Part shown: piece by piece, positions 49,460 to 59,355 of the stretch
How positions within the stretch are numbered: the first letter of the stretch is position 1
Layout of the letters: the number at the start of each line of letters is the position of its first letter
Assembly (NCBI RefSeq): GCF_000468095.1
Contig: NZ_ASZC01000016.1
Coordinates: forward strand, 149,246 to 213,245
Source: Pantoea sp. AS-PWVM4
GTDB taxonomy: Bacteria; Pseudomonadota; Gammaproteobacteria; Enterobacterales; Enterobacteriaceae
Direction: 5' to 3'
DNA length: 64,000 nucleotides
Position numbers and translations under genes: made by a program
Notes under the pieces: generated by a model
Databases searched by the model: none
Told to the model about the DNA's origin: nothing
The model's input: only the letters and a program-made list of their open reading frames with translations

Positions 49460-50224
49460 ATGATTTTATTCACTACGGATACACTCTGTTCTCTCACCGG
49501 AGCGCATCCGGCAAATCTTCGTCGCTGGCATCGAAGCGGATTGCTCTCCCTACAGCTTCCTGGTGACGTATGGGATAACCGCCATATGAATCAGGTACAG
49601 GGGATACTGGCAGCCACCGCAATGGGGGTTTCCCCAAAAGAGTTGGCGATCAGTATCGAACGAGGGCTTCCCCTGATTACCAGAGGATGGTCCGCACGCC
49701 GGGGAGAGGTACTATTCGAACTTGCATACGGAACCACGCGCTCGCTTTCGCGTATCGTCCGCAATCTTGCAAGTGATTTCAGTGGTGATGATTTTATTAA
49801 CCACCTGATGCGCCCGTTAAGTTTCTGGCTGATGCAGGAACTCCGCAAAAGCTCGTCTTACCGGTGTCAGCGCTTCCATGACTCAATCCGGTTTTACGCC
49901 GAAACGACCTACCGGGCCTCTAAACGAAACAATTCGATCCCGCTTTATCTCGAAGCTGTCAGCACCAGAGATCGTAACGAAATCTGGCTCGAAGCCATTC
50001 GCTTGACCGCGCAGGGATTCTGCGTCGAGGTCTGTTCCGGTACGAACATGGGGCAACTCCCTGCGGAGCATCATCAACATCATCTTATGTGGTGCGGCGC
50101 AGGTATCAGCAGCAGCAGGATGAGCCAGTATCTGGACGAACGGGAATCGGGATACCCGGTGATGCTCTGCGGCCCTGATCAATCCATTCTGAAAGATTCG
50201 GTCGCATGTATGGTGCCACTCTGA
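49460..50224 (+). CDS. BluR/MlrA-like MerR-family regulator
   Basis: 254 residues. The N-terminal MerR helix-turn-helix is divergent (MILFTTDTLCSLTGAHPANL, then RRWHRSGLL). The effector region resembles E. coli BluR/MlrA, for example RNEIWLEAIRLTAQGFCVEV against BluR RTRLWLEACRLAQQSWRIDV. BluR represses ycgZ-ymgA-ariR and is antagonised by the blue-light BLUF protein BluF; no BLUF gene is seen here. AGGGGG precedes the ATG. It sits 85 bp upstream of phosphoketolase and near ycgZ-ariR, so those genes are candidate targets. Confidence 0.75.
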   Translation: MILFTTDTLCSLTGAHPANLRRWHRSGLLSLQLPGDVWDNRHMNQVQGILAATAMGVSPKELAISIERGLPLITRGWSARRGEVLFELAYGTTRSLSRIVRNLASDFSGDDFINHLMRPLSFWLMQELRKSSSYRCQRFHDSIRFYAETTYRASKRNNSIPLYLEAVSTRDRNEIWLEAIRLTAQGFCVEVCSGTNMGQLPAEHHQHHLMWCGAGISSSRMSQYLDERESGYPVMLCGPDQSILKDSVACMVPL

Positions 50225-50308
50225 TTCCCATAGCGCACCTCCGTATGGTCGCGTTGCCCAGGCCCTGCCAGGTTTAATAACCCCCCATTCCACGCTGGAG
50301 GAATTTGC

Positions 50309-52672
50309 ATGCTCCCATCAATTTCCGCTAACGAACTCACTTTGATCGACCGCTACTGGCGCGCGGCCAATTACTTATCTGTCGGCCAGATTTATCTGAT
50401 GGGTAACCCACTCCTGCGCGAACCCTTGCTTCCGGAGCATATCAAACCCCGCCTGCTCGGGCACTGGGGAACCACACCGGGACTCAACTTTATTTATGCT
50501 CATCTCAATCGCGTTATCCGTCAGCGAGACCTGAATCTTATCTATATTTGTGGCCCTGGTCATGGCGGCCCCGGTATGGTGGCGAACACCTGGCTGGAAG
50601 GCAGCTACAGCGAGATTTATCCGCACATCAATGAAAATGCCGAAGGAATGCAGCGGCTGTTCAGACAGTTCTCATTTCCGGGGGGAATCCCCAGTCATGC
50701 GGCACCTGAAACCCCGGGGTCGATTAATGAAGGTGGTGAACTGGGTTATTCGCTTTCCCATGCTTTCGGTGCAGCCTTCGATCATCCTGATTTAATCGTA
50801 CCCTGCGTGATTGGTGACGGTGAAGCCGAAACCGGGCCACTGGCCGCCAGCTGGCACGGTAACAAATTTCTCAATCCTCAACGTGATGGCGCGGTACTCC
50901 CGATTCTGCATCTCAATGGCTACAAGATCGCCAGTCCAACCTTGCTGGGACGCAGCAGCGATGATGAACTCCGGCAGTTATTTAGCGGCTACGGCTACGA
51001 ACCGCTGTTTGTCACTGGTCATGAACCGGACAACATGCATGTGCAGATGGCAGATACGCTGGACATTGCCTTTGATAAAATCGCCGCTCTCCAGCAGCTT
51101 GCACGCACGGGACAGGCAGACAACGCGATGCCACGCTGGCCGATGATCATCCTGCGCAGCCCAAAAGGCTGGACAGGTCCGGCATCAGTTGATGGTAAAA
51201 AAGTCGCGGATTTCTGGCGCGCCCATCAGGTGCCCGTCTCATCATGCCGGGAAGATGAAGGCCATCGGCAGATTCTCGAAGAGTGGATGCGCAGCTACCA
51301 GCCTGACGATTTGTTCGATCGCAATGGCTGCCTGAAACCAGAGTTGAAAGCATTGGCCCCCGAAGGGGATAAGCGCATGGGAGCCTCACCTTATGCCAAT
51401 GGGGGTCTACTGCGCCGCGAGCTTAACGTACCTGATATCCATGAATTTGCGGTGGAAGTTTCCGCACCCGGGGCCAGCAGCGCCCAGGCGACAGAACATC
51501 TTGGCCGCTTTCTGACTCAGGTATTTCAGCGAAATAAGGATAATTTCCGTCTGTTTGGCCCGGATGAAACCGCGTCAAACCGGCTGTCACCGGTATTTGA
51601 CGTCACCAGTCGCAGTTGGATGGAGGAAATCAAACTGTATGATGAACAACTGGCGCGCGACGGACGCGTGATGGAAATCCTCAGTGAACATCAATGCCAG
51701 GGATGGCTCGAAGGATATCTGCTGACGGGACGACATGGCCTGTTCAATTGTTATGAAGCTTTTATTCACATCGTCGACTCGATGTTCAACCAGCATGCCA
51801 AGTGGTTGAAAGTCTCGCGCAAACTGGGATGGCGGAAGCCCATCGCCTCGCTGAATTACCTGCTGTCCTCACACGTCTGGCGCCAGGATCACAACGGCTA
51901 CAGTCATCAGGACCCGGGGTTTATCGATCATGTTGCCAATAAAAAGGCGGATATCGTGCGTATCTATCTGCCACCAGATGCCAATACGCTGCTATGGGTT
52001 GGGGATCATTGCCTGAAAACCTGGGACCGTATCAACGTGATTGTGGCAGGCAAACAACCTGCGCCGCAGTGGCTCGATGGTGAAAGCGCCATTGCCCACT
52101 GTGAAGCGGGCATGGGTGAATGGCGCTGGGCAAGCACCAGTGATGACCCTGAAGTGGTGATGGCCTGTGCGGGTGATGTCCCGACGATGGAAACGCTGGC
52201 GGCAGTGGATTTACTGCATGGCTATCTGCCGGATTTGCGTATTCGTGTGGTGAACGTCGTGGACCTGATGGCGCTGCAAAGCAGCGACCAGCATCCGCAT
52301 GGTAAATCCGATGCTGATTTCGATGCCTTATTCACGGCGGATAAACCGGTGATTTTTGCTTTTCATGGCTACCCAAGCCTGATTCATCGCCTGACCTATC
52401 AACGTAACAACCACCATAACTTCCACGTACGGGGTTTTAATGAAGAAGGCACGACCACCACACCATTCGATATGACGGTACTGAATGAACTGGATCGTTA
52501 CCATCTTGCGCAGGAAGCCATTTTACGTGTTGCCGGACTTGCGCAACGTCATCCTGAATTGCTGGATGATTTGCAGGAACGCATCGCGGAACATCACCGC
52601 TATGTCCGGGAATACGGCGAAGATGTTCCTGAAGTGCGTAACTGGCGGTGGTCAGGGAAGAACCCGCAGTAA
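50309..52672 (+). CDS. xfp: xylulose-5-phosphate/fructose-6-phosphate phosphoketolase
   Basis: TPP-dependent enzyme that splits xylulose-5-P (and often fructose-6-P) with phosphate into acetyl-phosphate plus an aldose phosphate. 787 residues, typical length. TPP-binding motif [10 protein letters not shown] at residues 169-178. Family signatures [40 protein letters not shown] and C-terminal [20 protein letters not shown] are intact. GGAGGAATTTGC precedes the ATG. It gives a carbon-saving bypass producing acetyl-phosphate; next to a stress regulator and katE. Uncommon in the E. coli core genome. Confidence 0.95.
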   Translation: MLPSISANELTLIDRYWRAANYLSVGQIYLMGNPLLREPLLPEHIKPRLLGHWGTTPGLNFIYAHLNRVIRQRDLNLIYICGPGHGGPGMVANTWLEGSYSEIYPHINENAEGMQRLFRQFSFPGGIPSHAAPETPGSINEGGELGYSLSHAFGAAFDHPDLIVPCVIGDGEAETGPLAASWHGNKFLNPQRDGAVLPILHLNGYKIASPTLLGRSSDDELRQLFSGYGYEPLFVTGHEPDNMHVQMADTLDIAFDKIAALQQLARTGQADNAMPRWPMIILRSPKGWTGPASVDGKKVADFWRAHQVPVSSCREDEGHRQILEEWMRSYQPDDLFDRNGCLKPELKALAPEGDKRMGASPYANGGLLRRELNVPDIHEFAVEVSAPGASSAQATEHLGRFLTQVFQRNKDNFRLFGPDETASNRLSPVFDVTSRSWMEEIKLYDEQLARDGRVMEILSEHQCQGWLEGYLLTGRHGLFNCYEAFIHIVDSMFNQHAKWLKVSRKLGWRKPIASLNYLLSSHVWRQDHNGYSHQDPGFIDHVANKKADIVRIYLPPDANTLLWVGDHCLKTWDRINVIVAGKQPAPQWLDGESAIAHCEAGMGEWRWASTSDDPEVVMACAGDVPTMETLAAVDLLHGYLPDLRIRVVNVVDLMALQSSDQHPHGKSDADFDALFTADKPVIFAFHGYPSLIHRLTYQRNNHHNFHVRGFNEEGTTTTPFDMTVLNELDRYHLAQEAILRVAGLAQRHPELLDDLQERIAEHHRYVREYGEDVPEVRNWRWSGKNPQ

Positions 52673-52693
52673 GGCGGACCGCTGAAGTCCGCC
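52673..52693. terminator. hairpin between convergent xfp and katE
   Basis: Perfect 7-bp stem GGCGGAC/GTCCGCC immediately after the xfp stop; no T-run, so it may act weakly on both transcripts. Confidence 0.45.
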
Positions 52694-52700
52694 CGTTGGG

Positions 52701-54965
52701 TTATGCAGCCACCGTTGCCGCCTTCTGGCTGCGTGACCACACGCGATGGGACGCCATCGCGGCAAGAAAATCAGTCATCAGCGTTCCCTCAGCTTTGTTG
52801 CCTTCCGCCAGGCCCTCCTCCGTTTCACTGTCCTTCAGGCTGAACTGCGTTTTAAAGCGGCGCGCATCGCCGCTCAAACCAATGACCTTCAGATGCTTAT
52901 AGGCTTCCAGCAAGAAGTAACGCGCATCCCCACTCAACAACAATGCATCGATGTTACCGTCCGGCACCAGCACCGCGTCAAACGTCAGGGAGGGCAGCCC
53001 GTTGAACGTTGCATCGATTGGCAACACCGAACCATCATCGGCTCGTACCTGCCCCATATGCGCCGCCAGCAGTTTGGCGTGTACACCTCTGGCCTTCAGC
53101 TCCTGTAACGCCACCAGCACATCCGCCGCTTTCACACCGTCGCTAACCAGCAATGCAACCTGCCGCCCCTTGATATCTCCACCAGGCACGGCATAAAGGC
53201 TGAGGCTGTCATCCTTCGTCAGCCCATTCACATCTTTTGCGGTGACGACTTTCCGCTGGTTCTGACTGAATTCAATGCCGAGATTATCCGCCACGCCCTG
53301 CGCCAGGTCTGCATCGATGTGCAACAGATGATCGACCACCCGTTCTCGGATATAGGCTCGGGCCACCTTGCTCAGCTCAAATGAGAAGGCACCGACGATA
53401 TGCTGCTGTTCAACAGAGGTCTGGCTCTGCCAGAACAGTTTTGGCTGGGAATAATATTCACCAAAAGAGTCGCTTCGCTCACGAACCTTCTGCCCTTCAA
53501 TCCTTTCCTGATAACTGTCAAAACCCCCCTTTTCCGCAGCCGGGGGACTTTCTCGTGGCCAATTATCATTGATTGAATTTGGCTCGTAGTTGGCCGGATT
53601 GGCGTCAATTTCCGTTCGGTGCATGCCCTGACGCTGAAAATTATGGTATGGGCAGACCGGCCGGTTGATCGGTATTTCATGAAAATTCGGACCACCGAGG
53701 CGGCTGATTTGGGTATCTGTGTAAGAAAAAAGTCGCCCCTGCAACAGCGGGTCGTTGGTGAAATCCAGTCCCGGCACAATGTGGCCGGGGTGAAAAGCCA
53801 CCTGCTCGGTCTCAGCGAAAAAGTTATCGGGGTTACGATTAAGCACCATCCTGCCCACCAACTCTACCGGCACCAGTTCCTCAGGGATTAGCTTGGTGGC
53901 ATCAAGGATATCGAAGTCGAAGCTAAACTCATCCTCCTCAGGTATCAGCTGAAGTCCCAGTTCATATTCAGGGTAGTCGCCCGCTTCGATGGCCTCCCAC
54001 AGATCGCGACGATGAAAATCCGGGTCACGGCCCGTGAGTTTCTGCGCTTCATCCCACAGTAACGAGGCCTTACCGGCCACCGGTTTCCAGTGGAAACGGA
54101 CAAATGTGGCTTTACCTTCTGCATTAATCAGACGGAAAGTATGAATACCAAAGCCTTCCATGGTGCGATAGCTGCGGGGGATACCGCGATCTGACATCGC
54201 CCACATTACGTTATGTAACGTTTCCGGTTGCAGCGAAACGTAATCCCAGAAGGTGTCGTGTGCGCTCTGACCTTGTGGCATTTCGTTATGCGGTTCTGGT
54301 TTTACCGCATGCACAAAATCCGGAAATTTATGGGCATCCTGGATGAAGAACACTGGCGTATTATTCCCTACCAGATCGAATACACCCTCTTCGGTGTAGA
54401 ACTTGGTCGCGAAGCCACGGATATCCCGCACCGTATCCGCTGAACCCGCCCCACCTTGTACCGTCGAGAAACGCACGAACACCGGAGTGATGGTATCCGG
54501 ATCGCCGAGAAAACCCGCTTTCGTTAGTTCTTTCAATGAACGATACGGCTGGAAATATCCGTGTGCTGCTGAACCACGGGCATGCACGATACGCTCGGGA
54601 ATACGCTCGTGGTCAAAATGCGTGATTTTTTCACGCATGATGAAATCTTCCAATAAGGTGGGCCCACGCGAACCGGCACGCAGTGAATTCTGATCATTGG
54701 CGATACGGGTGCCCTGATTGGTGGTCAGGTCCTGCTGCGTGCCATTTTTTCTGAAGGGATCCAGCTGATCGATTTTAGGGGATCGGGTGTCGGGGGCTTT
54801 CAGACTACCCGGAGCGGTGGGTTCTTTACCCGGTGGCGTCGGTTTAGCCGACGATTGATGTGAACCATCAGCCGGGGCCAGACTCCCCAGGCCGGGCTTA
54901 GCGGTTTCTGGCCCTTTATGCGGTGCCCGATGGGTGAGTCGTTTTCCTTCTGTTTCTTTTGACAT
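52701..54965 (-). CDS. katE: KatE, catalase HPII
   Basis: Large-subunit monofunctional catalase, 754 residues (E. coli 753). N-terminal proline-rich arm, then the catalytic core with His128 in [17 protein letters not shown], the distal Asn in [20 protein letters not shown], and the proximal heme Tyr in [17 protein letters not shown]. The C-terminal domain (from about residue 600) is flavodoxin/GATase-like ([20 protein letters not shown]). It detoxifies hydrogen peroxide in stationary phase. A sigma-S-like -10 CTACAGT lies about 34 bp upstream. Confidence 0.97.
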   Translation of the reverse strand: MSKETEGKRLTHRAPHKGPETAKPGLGSLAPADGSHQSSAKPTPPGKEPTAPGSLKAPDTRSPKIDQLDPFRKNGTQQDLTTNQGTRIANDQNSLRAGSRGPTLLEDFIMREKITHFDHERIPERIVHARGSAAHGYFQPYRSLKELTKAGFLGDPDTITPVFVRFSTVQGGAGSADTVRDIRGFATKFYTEEGVFDLVGNNTPVFFIQDAHKFPDFVHAVKPEPHNEMPQGQSAHDTFWDYVSLQPETLHNVMWAMSDRGIPRSYRTMEGFGIHTFRLINAEGKATFVRFHWKPVAGKASLLWDEAQKLTGRDPDFHRRDLWEAIEAGDYPEYELGLQLIPEEDEFSFDFDILDATKLIPEELVPVELVGRMVLNRNPDNFFAETEQVAFHPGHIVPGLDFTNDPLLQGRLFSYTDTQISRLGGPNFHEIPINRPVCPYHNFQRQGMHRTEIDANPANYEPNSINDNWPRESPPAAEKGGFDSYQERIEGQKVRERSDSFGEYYSQPKLFWQSQTSVEQQHIVGAFSFELSKVARAYIRERVVDHLLHIDADLAQGVADNLGIEFSQNQRKVVTAKDVNGLTKDDSLSLYAVPGGDIKGRQVALLVSDGVKAADVLVALQELKARGVHAKLLAAHMGQVRADDGSVLPIDATFNGLPSLTFDAVLVPDGNIDALLLSGDARYFLLEAYKHLKVIGLSGDARRFKTQFSLKDSETEEGLAEGNKAEGTLMTDFLAAMASHRVWSRSQKAATVAA

Positions 54966-54998
54966 TGCGAAAGTCTCCAGTGAAATATCACCTTATTA

Positions 54999-55005
54999 AC
55001 TGTAG
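54999..55005 (-). promoter_or_regulatory. possible sigma-S -10 element of katE
   Basis: Minus strand CTACAGT followed by TAATAAGG, close to the sigma-S extended -10 (CTAYACT). Placed 34 bp before the katE ATG. Assignment rests on position and the known sigma-S control of katE. Confidence 0.35.
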
Positions 55006-55164
55006 AGCAATCGTGCCAAAAGGAATTGCTGAAGTGCTAAATTACAGGAAATGACATGAAATTCATCACAGCGGACTCGCTTATTTCACATTAAGAATGC
55101 ACTGAATAATGATGAGATTTAGCAGTTTAATCTTCCAGGCCGGACAATAACACTCATACATGGA

Positions 55165-55171
55165 CTATAGT
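55165..55171 (+). promoter_or_regulatory. possible -10 element of the small lipoprotein gene
   Basis: CTATAGT about 90 bp before the lipoprotein ATG, similar to stationary-phase -10 elements; no clear -35. Low certainty. Confidence 0.3.
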
Positions 55172-55259
55172 TTCTGAAAAGCAACACATCGATAGCCTGA
55201 AAAACATATTGACTTCAAAGATAAACATTTTTTCATTCACTCGCTGACAAGGAGAATAT

Positions 55260-55430
55260 ATGAAATTATTTATTAAAGTGACCTGTATCGCATTGAGTAT
55301 TGCCGCATTGACCGGATGTATGCATAGAAGTGAAGCGGTCCATGATGATGGACGCCCTCATGCGCCGAGCGGACAGGCCACTCCTGGTGGTACTCTGGGT
55401 TCCGGTCCTGTTGGGCAACCCCAGTCATAA
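55260..55430 (+). CDS. small lipoprotein
   Basis: 56 residues from ATG 55260 (MKLFIKVTCIALSIAALTGC); the lipobox ALTGC gives a lipidated Cys20 and a mature part of only 37 residues, rich in Gly, Pro and His (ATPGGTLGSGPVGQPQ). AAGGAG lies 6 bp upstream. A rho-independent terminator follows 8 bp after the stop. No family recognised; presumably an envelope peptide of the stress cassette. Confidence 0.8.
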   Translation: MKLFIKVTCIALSIAALTGCMHRSEAVHDDGRPHAPSGQATPGGTLGSGPVGQPQS

Positions 55431-55438
55431 ATGGAAAC

Positions 55439-55465
55439 GCCCGGACAATGACCGGGCATTTTTTA
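55439..55465 (+). terminator. terminator of the small lipoprotein gene
   Basis: Perfect 6-bp stem GCCCGG/CCGGGC with a 7-base loop, followed by ATTTTTT. Confidence 0.85.
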
Positions 55466-55496
55466 CCGGTGTAGCAGCGTATCATCATAAGGAAAA

Positions 55497-55946
55497 TTAT
55501 TTTTCTGTCGCAGGAATAATGGAAATATGACCATTAACTTCGAATACGGCATATTTTATCTGGTCTATCCGTTCCAGCCCCTGTGATGACCGGGCCGACT
55601 CCAGAATATCCTCTTTACTGATGCCCGCCATCTTCATGCGTTTTTCCAGCAGATTACCATTTTCAACCAGAATAATCGGCCCGCCCTCTGCCATTTGTTC
55701 CAGCGAAGGGAAACGCGTTTTAAGTTTTCCGAGTAAAATATCAATCGTCACCAGGGTGATAATTGTCAGCGCGGCACCCGTCACAGAAAAATCATCGCCC
55801 AGCAACGCCTGCTGAGTGGCTTCACTGATAATCAGTAACAGAATCAGATCAAAGGATGTCATCTGTAAAAGCGTTCGTCTGCCCGCGATTTTAAATACCA
55901 CCATCAGAACGAGGTAGATGCCAGCCGCACGCAATACGGTTTCCAT
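55497..55946 (-). CDS. DUF421 (YetF-like) membrane protein
   Basis: 149 residues from ATG 55946 (METVLRAAGIYLVLMVVFKI), with AGGAG six bases upstream. Three hydrophobic helices, then a cytoplasmic domain; core motif FKIAGRRTLLQMTSFDLILL and GGPIILVENGNLLEKRMK are typical of the DUF421 family (YetF/YrbG-like). Function unknown; members are frequent among general-stress genes in many bacteria. It follows an unknown membrane gene by 11 bp, so they form an operon. Confidence 0.88.
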   Translation of the reverse strand: METVLRAAGIYLVLMVVFKIAGRRTLLQMTSFDLILLLIISEATQQALLGDDFSVTGAALTIITLVTIDILLGKLKTRFPSLEQMAEGGPIILVENGNLLEKRMKMAGISKEDILESARSSQGLERIDQIKYAVFEVNGHISIIPATEK

Positions 55947-55957
55947 ATGATGCTCCT

Positions 55958-56467
55958 TTAGGGGTATATCCATTGATTGAAATGGACCGGTTGATGCTTG
56001 TCAGAACTGACACTGATTGCTACCCGCCCCGGTTGCTGTGGCTGGAGTCCCAGCCATACCGTATGGCTCCCGCCTGTATTGCGGGATGAATACGTCAGCC
56101 GCATATCACTCCCGTCAGAAAGGGCCTGGACTGGCAGGGGCTGTATTGTCTGAATCTGCAAGGTATTAAGTGCCCCGTTCCCTATCGTGATCGTAAATTG
56201 CCCATCTGGCGGTGTATCAATCCTGATACTCATTTCCATATTGCTCTGTACCCGACCAAAGCGTTCATATTCAACCTTTAGCGAGCCATCAGGTGACTGC
56301 GCCAGGCCATTACTCAAAAAACCTTTGGAAAACAGGCCACATGCTCCCAGAATGACAATGGCAATGAGAATATATTCACCGATGCGCTGAATTAAAGACT
56401 CTCTGCGTAACCAGATGATGTTTTCTTTAATCGGGTAGTCCCGGCTGCTGAATTCATCTTTATTCAT
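55958..56467 (-). CDS. unknown membrane-anchored protein, partner of DUF421
   Basis: 169 residues. A cytoplasmic N-terminus of about 30 residues, one transmembrane helix (YILIAIVILGACGLFSKGFL), then an extracytoplasmic beta-rich domain of about 115 residues (FTITIGNGALNTLQIQTI, TVWLGLQPQQPGRVAISVSS). Start ATG 56467 (a TTG three codons earlier is possible). No family recognised with certainty. Its stop lies 11 bp before the DUF421 ATG. The pairing suggests a two-component membrane assembly. Confidence 0.75.
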   Translation of the reverse strand: MNKDEFSSRDYPIKENIIWLRRESLIQRIGEYILIAIVILGACGLFSKGFLSNGLAQSPDGSLKVEYERFGRVQSNMEMSIRIDTPPDGQFTITIGNGALNTLQIQTIQPLPVQALSDGSDMRLTYSSRNTGGSHTVWLGLQPQQPGRVAISVSSDKHQPVHFNQWIYP

Positions 56468-56502
56468 AGGGTACAAGCCTCGTGATCTTTAAAGATGCTT
56501 TA

Positions 56503-56760
56503 CTATTGATCCGGATCGTAGCTATCAAACGGATTGGAATTGTCTTTATTGTGGGGCCTGGGCTGGTAGGGATTCCCGTTGGGGTCCGCCCAGCATACAT
56601 CGCAAGTTTCAAGTGGTGGTAACGCCGGGTGGTAGCAAAGGTGAGGAATTTTTTCCGCTGGCCTGCAAAAAATCAATTTAGGGTTGATTTGCCTACCCAT
56701 TAATCGCTCACCATTGAATAAAACACTGCAACTCATTTTGTTTATTGAATGCCTCATCAC
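56503..56760 (-). CDS. hypothetical small Pro/Asn-rich protein
   Basis: Open frame of 85 codons from a GTG at 56760; a shorter start at 56700 (MGRQINPKLIFCRPAEKIPH) has a GGTGAG site and may be the true one. Contains CDVCWADPNGNPYQPRPHNK, no membrane helix. Same strand as and 35 bp upstream of the DUF421 partner gene. Coding status is uncertain. Confidence 0.4.
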   Translation of the reverse strand: MMRHSINKMSCSVLFNGERLMGRQINPKLIFCRPAEKIPHLCYHPALPPLETCDVCWADPNGNPYQPRPHNKDNSNPFDSYDPDQ

Positions 56761-57055
56761 GACAATACAAAAGCAAGCAGGCCAGCTTATGTCTTAATTA
56801 TTTAATGTGGATCTTATAATTTTAGTCGTAATAATGCGCGTTTCCAGCCAGACTGTTGCGGTTATTTTAACTCACCCGACCTTCATTCCCTTAACATGAT
56901 GAAATGAAAGGCAGAAAATTCGAAAGTAACGAGGTGCTGCAAAAATGGCAACCAGGAATAATCTGCCAGTTTACCGCATCGTTTATTTCAGGTTGCAGCT
57001 TCAGTTTTTATCTATAATTTCCTTACGTATATGTAAAAAAATATTTCGGTGAAAT
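56761..57055. other. AT-rich intergenic region before pncC-like gene
   Basis: 295 bp, no gene seen. The pncC-like ATG at 57056 lies in a weak ribosome-binding context (CGGTGAAAT). No terminator or operator can be assigned. Confidence 0.5.
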
Positions 57056-57541
57056 ATGAATGAGGAATTGATCAATGCTGTAACGGCCTTAAGCAAAACG
57101 CTTGTATCCCACGGGCTGACAGTTACCACCGCGGAGTCATGCACCTCCGGCTGGGTGGGGTCATCACTGGCCGCAGTGACTGACAGTAGCCGTTTTTACA
57201 GCAGCGGATTTATTACCTATTCCGATCGGGCGAAGCAGCGTCTGTCGGGCGTGAGTAGCGAAACATTGCGTCGCTATACCGCCGTGAGTGAGGAGGCGGT
57301 CCGGGAGATGGCTGAGGGGGCAAAACAGCGCGCGGGTGATGACATCGGGATAGCGGTGAGTGGCTATTCTGGGCCAGACGGCGGTGAAGATGGCATCCCG
57401 CCAGGTACCGTCTGGTTCGCCTGGCACTTGCCCGGCAACCAGGTCCATACCGCCTGCCGGGAATTTGAAGGAAGTAGCGAAGCGGTAGTCCGTCAGGCAA
57501 CACTTTTTTGTCTGGAGGAATTGCGGCGGTTTCTGGGGTAA
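57056..57541 (+). CDS. PncC/CinA C-terminal-like nicotinamide-nucleotide amidohydrolase
   Basis: 161 residues, the single-domain CinA C-terminal family (E. coli PncC and YdeJ). It would hydrolyse NMN to nicotinate mononucleotide in pyridine-nucleotide salvage. Signature TTAESCTSGWVGSSLAAVTD with the catalytic Ser/Thr region, FITYSDRAKQRLSGV, and the loop GIAVSGYSGPDGGEDGIPPG. E. coli itself has a paralogue (YdeJ) without proven activity, so substrate is not certain. Convergent with the downstream dehydrogenase gene. Confidence 0.9.
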   Translation: MNEELINAVTALSKTLVSHGLTVTTAESCTSGWVGSSLAAVTDSSRFYSSGFITYSDRAKQRLSGVSSETLRRYTAVSEEAVREMAEGAKQRAGDDIGIAVSGYSGPDGGEDGIPPGTVWFAWHLPGNQVHTACREFEGSSEAVVRQATLFCLEELRRFLG

Positions 57542-57590
57542 TGATGTTGTGGCGGTCACGGGCCAAAGCAGGGACCGCCTGAAAAACTGA

Positions 57591-58724
57591 TCATGGTTTA
57601 AGGATCACTTTGGTCCAGCCTTCAGATCGGTCATCGAAATGCCTGTAACCCTCTGGAGCATCGGCCAGAGCCAGCCGGTGGGAAATAATCTGTCCCGGGT
57701 GCGCTTTATCCTGAGAAATCAGCCGGGCCAGCTGACGGTTATAGGCCTTAACATTGGCCTGGCCGGTCCGAATGGCCTGCCCTTTAAACCAGAGGCTGCC
57801 GAAATCGAACGGCATTTTCCCCTGCTTAGCCAGTTCAGTTGTCGCGCCGGGATCCTGAGGGACAAACACCCCCACCACGCCAATTCCACCAGTGGCTTTA
57901 GTTGAGGCAACCAGGCAATTCATTGTCACTGAATTATCCTCATGTCTATGCTTATCACAGCACTGATATCCCACACATTCACAGCCGCAGTCGGTACCGC
58001 GCCCCTCCGTCAGTTCCAGAATTTTTTGTACGGCTTCTTCTGCTGGCGCATTAATCGCAATGGTTCCTATTTTTTCCGCCAGGGCCAGGCGATCCCGATG
58101 GGTATCAATCACAAAAACCTGCGAAGCACCTTTTATCATGGCTGAGTGCGCTGCCATTAAGCCAACGGGTCCGGCACCATAAATCGCCACGCTCTCGCCA
58201 GGACGTAGCCCTGCAAGCTCAGTAGCATGCCAGCCGGTGGGGAAAATGTCAGACAGCATGACATAGTCCTCTTCCTTTTCGGCCGCATCCGGCGGCAGTA
58301 CCAGACAATTGAAATCGGCAAAAGGCACACGTAATAGTTCAGCCTGCCCCCCGTCCCAGGGACCCATTTCAGCGAATCCATAAGCAGCTCCTGCGGAACC
58401 GGGGTTAGCCGTGAGACAAAAACCGGTCAGCCCTTTCTCACAGTTTTCACAAAAACCACAGCCTATGTTGAAAGGCATACAGACATAATCGCCCACCTTA
58501 ATCCGCTCAACGCCACTGCCAATTTCGACTACCTGACCAAGATTCTCATGCCCAAATATTTTTCCTTCTTCAAAGCTGGTTCTTCCTTCATACATATGGA
58601 GATCGGAACCACAAATATTGGTGGTGGTGATACGGACTAAGACGTCCCCAGGACGCACAATTTTCGCATCCGGTACATTTTTTACCGTTACGTCATATGG
58701 CCCATTATAAACAATTGCTTTCAT
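57591..58724 (-). CDS. zinc-dependent alcohol dehydrogenase, glutathione-independent formaldehyde dehydrogenase type
   Basis: 377-residue medium-chain dehydrogenase. Catalytic zinc ligands Cys38, His59 and Glu60 (NICGSDLHMY, FGHENLGQVV); structural zinc cysteines 89, 92, 95 and 103 (CGFCENCEKGLTGFC). Rossmann motif AIYGAGPVGLMAAHSAM. An internal Cys/His-rich segment (CGCECVGYQCCDKHRHED) is typical of the FdhA-like group. It probably oxidises or dismutates small aldehydes; exact substrate unknown. GAGGAAC lies upstream of the ATG. Divergent from yciGFE. Confidence 0.9.
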   Translation of the reverse strand: MKAIVYNGPYDVTVKNVPDAKIVRPGDVLVRITTTNICGSDLHMYEGRTSFEEGKIFGHENLGQVVEIGSGVERIKVGDYVCMPFNIGCGFCENCEKGLTGFCLTANPGSAGAAYGFAEMGPWDGGQAELLRVPFADFNCLVLPPDAAEKEEDYVMLSDIFPTGWHATELAGLRPGESVAIYGAGPVGLMAAHSAMIKGASQVFVIDTHRDRLALAEKIGTIAINAPAEEAVQKILELTEGRGTDCGCECVGYQCCDKHRHEDNSVTMNCLVASTKATGGIGVVGVFVPQDPGATTELAKQGKMPFDFGSLWFKGQAIRTGQANVKAYNRQLARLISQDKAHPGQIISHRLALADAPEGYRHFDDRSEGWTKVILKP

Positions 58725-58963
58725 GGTTTATGTTCCTCACAGGATGATTTAATCAAATTTACGTTATAAATTAACAAGCGGAGCGAAGATCGTTACAAAG
58801 TAAAAAACACTGCATACACAACCTATTAAAGATCAAGCCTGGCATAATATGAAAAACAAACAAAATAAATGAGGTATTTCACTTGCGCATTATCATTTCT
58901 TAGTTAGGCTTTAAATGGAACGACGCGCATGACAACAAAGAGAGTATTTATTGTCATGTAGAT

Positions 58964-58969
58964 TATACT
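58964..58969 (+). promoter_or_regulatory. -10 element of yciGFE
   Basis: TATACT in GATTATACTC, 18 bp before the yciG ATG. No -35 consensus at the proper spacing, consistent with sigma-S dependence known for E. coli yciGFE. Confidence 0.45.
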
Positions 58970-58986
58970 CATGAAGAGGTATTATT

Positions 58987-59154
58987 ATGACTCAGCACAG
59001 AGGCGGTTCAGGAAATTTCGCAGAAGACAAAGAAAAAGCGTCTGAAGCGGGTAAAAAAGGTGGGCAGCACAGCGGCGGTAATTTCAAAAACGACCGTGAA
59101 AAAGCGTCTGAGGCCGGTAAAAAAGGCGGCCAGAACAGTAATCGCGGTTCCTGA
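58987..59154 (+). CDS. yciG: YciG, KGG-motif general stress protein
   Basis: 55 residues, with two tandem KGG units (EKASEAGKKGGQHSGG and EKASEAGKKGGQNSNR) in an otherwise hydrophilic, glycine-rich chain. This is the YciG/GsiB-like stress-induced KGG family, likely intrinsically disordered. AGAGG lies 7 bases before the ATG. First gene of a yciG-yciF-yciE cluster as in E. coli, where it is under sigma-S and H-NS control. Confidence 0.92.
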   Translation: MTQHRGGSGNFAEDKEKASEAGKKGGQHSGGNFKNDREKASEAGKKGGQNSNRGS

Positions 59155-59355
59155 ATAAAACTGCCGCTACGGTAATGTTCAGATTTCGGCAGGGACGCTG
59201 AAAGTCACATAACAACGCTATTATTTTCAACGTGTTGAACTAAAATAAAAACATATGATTATCTATCATGAAAGACACTTCAATTATGGGTGGTAGATAT
59301 CTTTCATAAAAAACATCTGCGCCTCTCTCTACTTATTTCTCTGGAGTCGATAATT

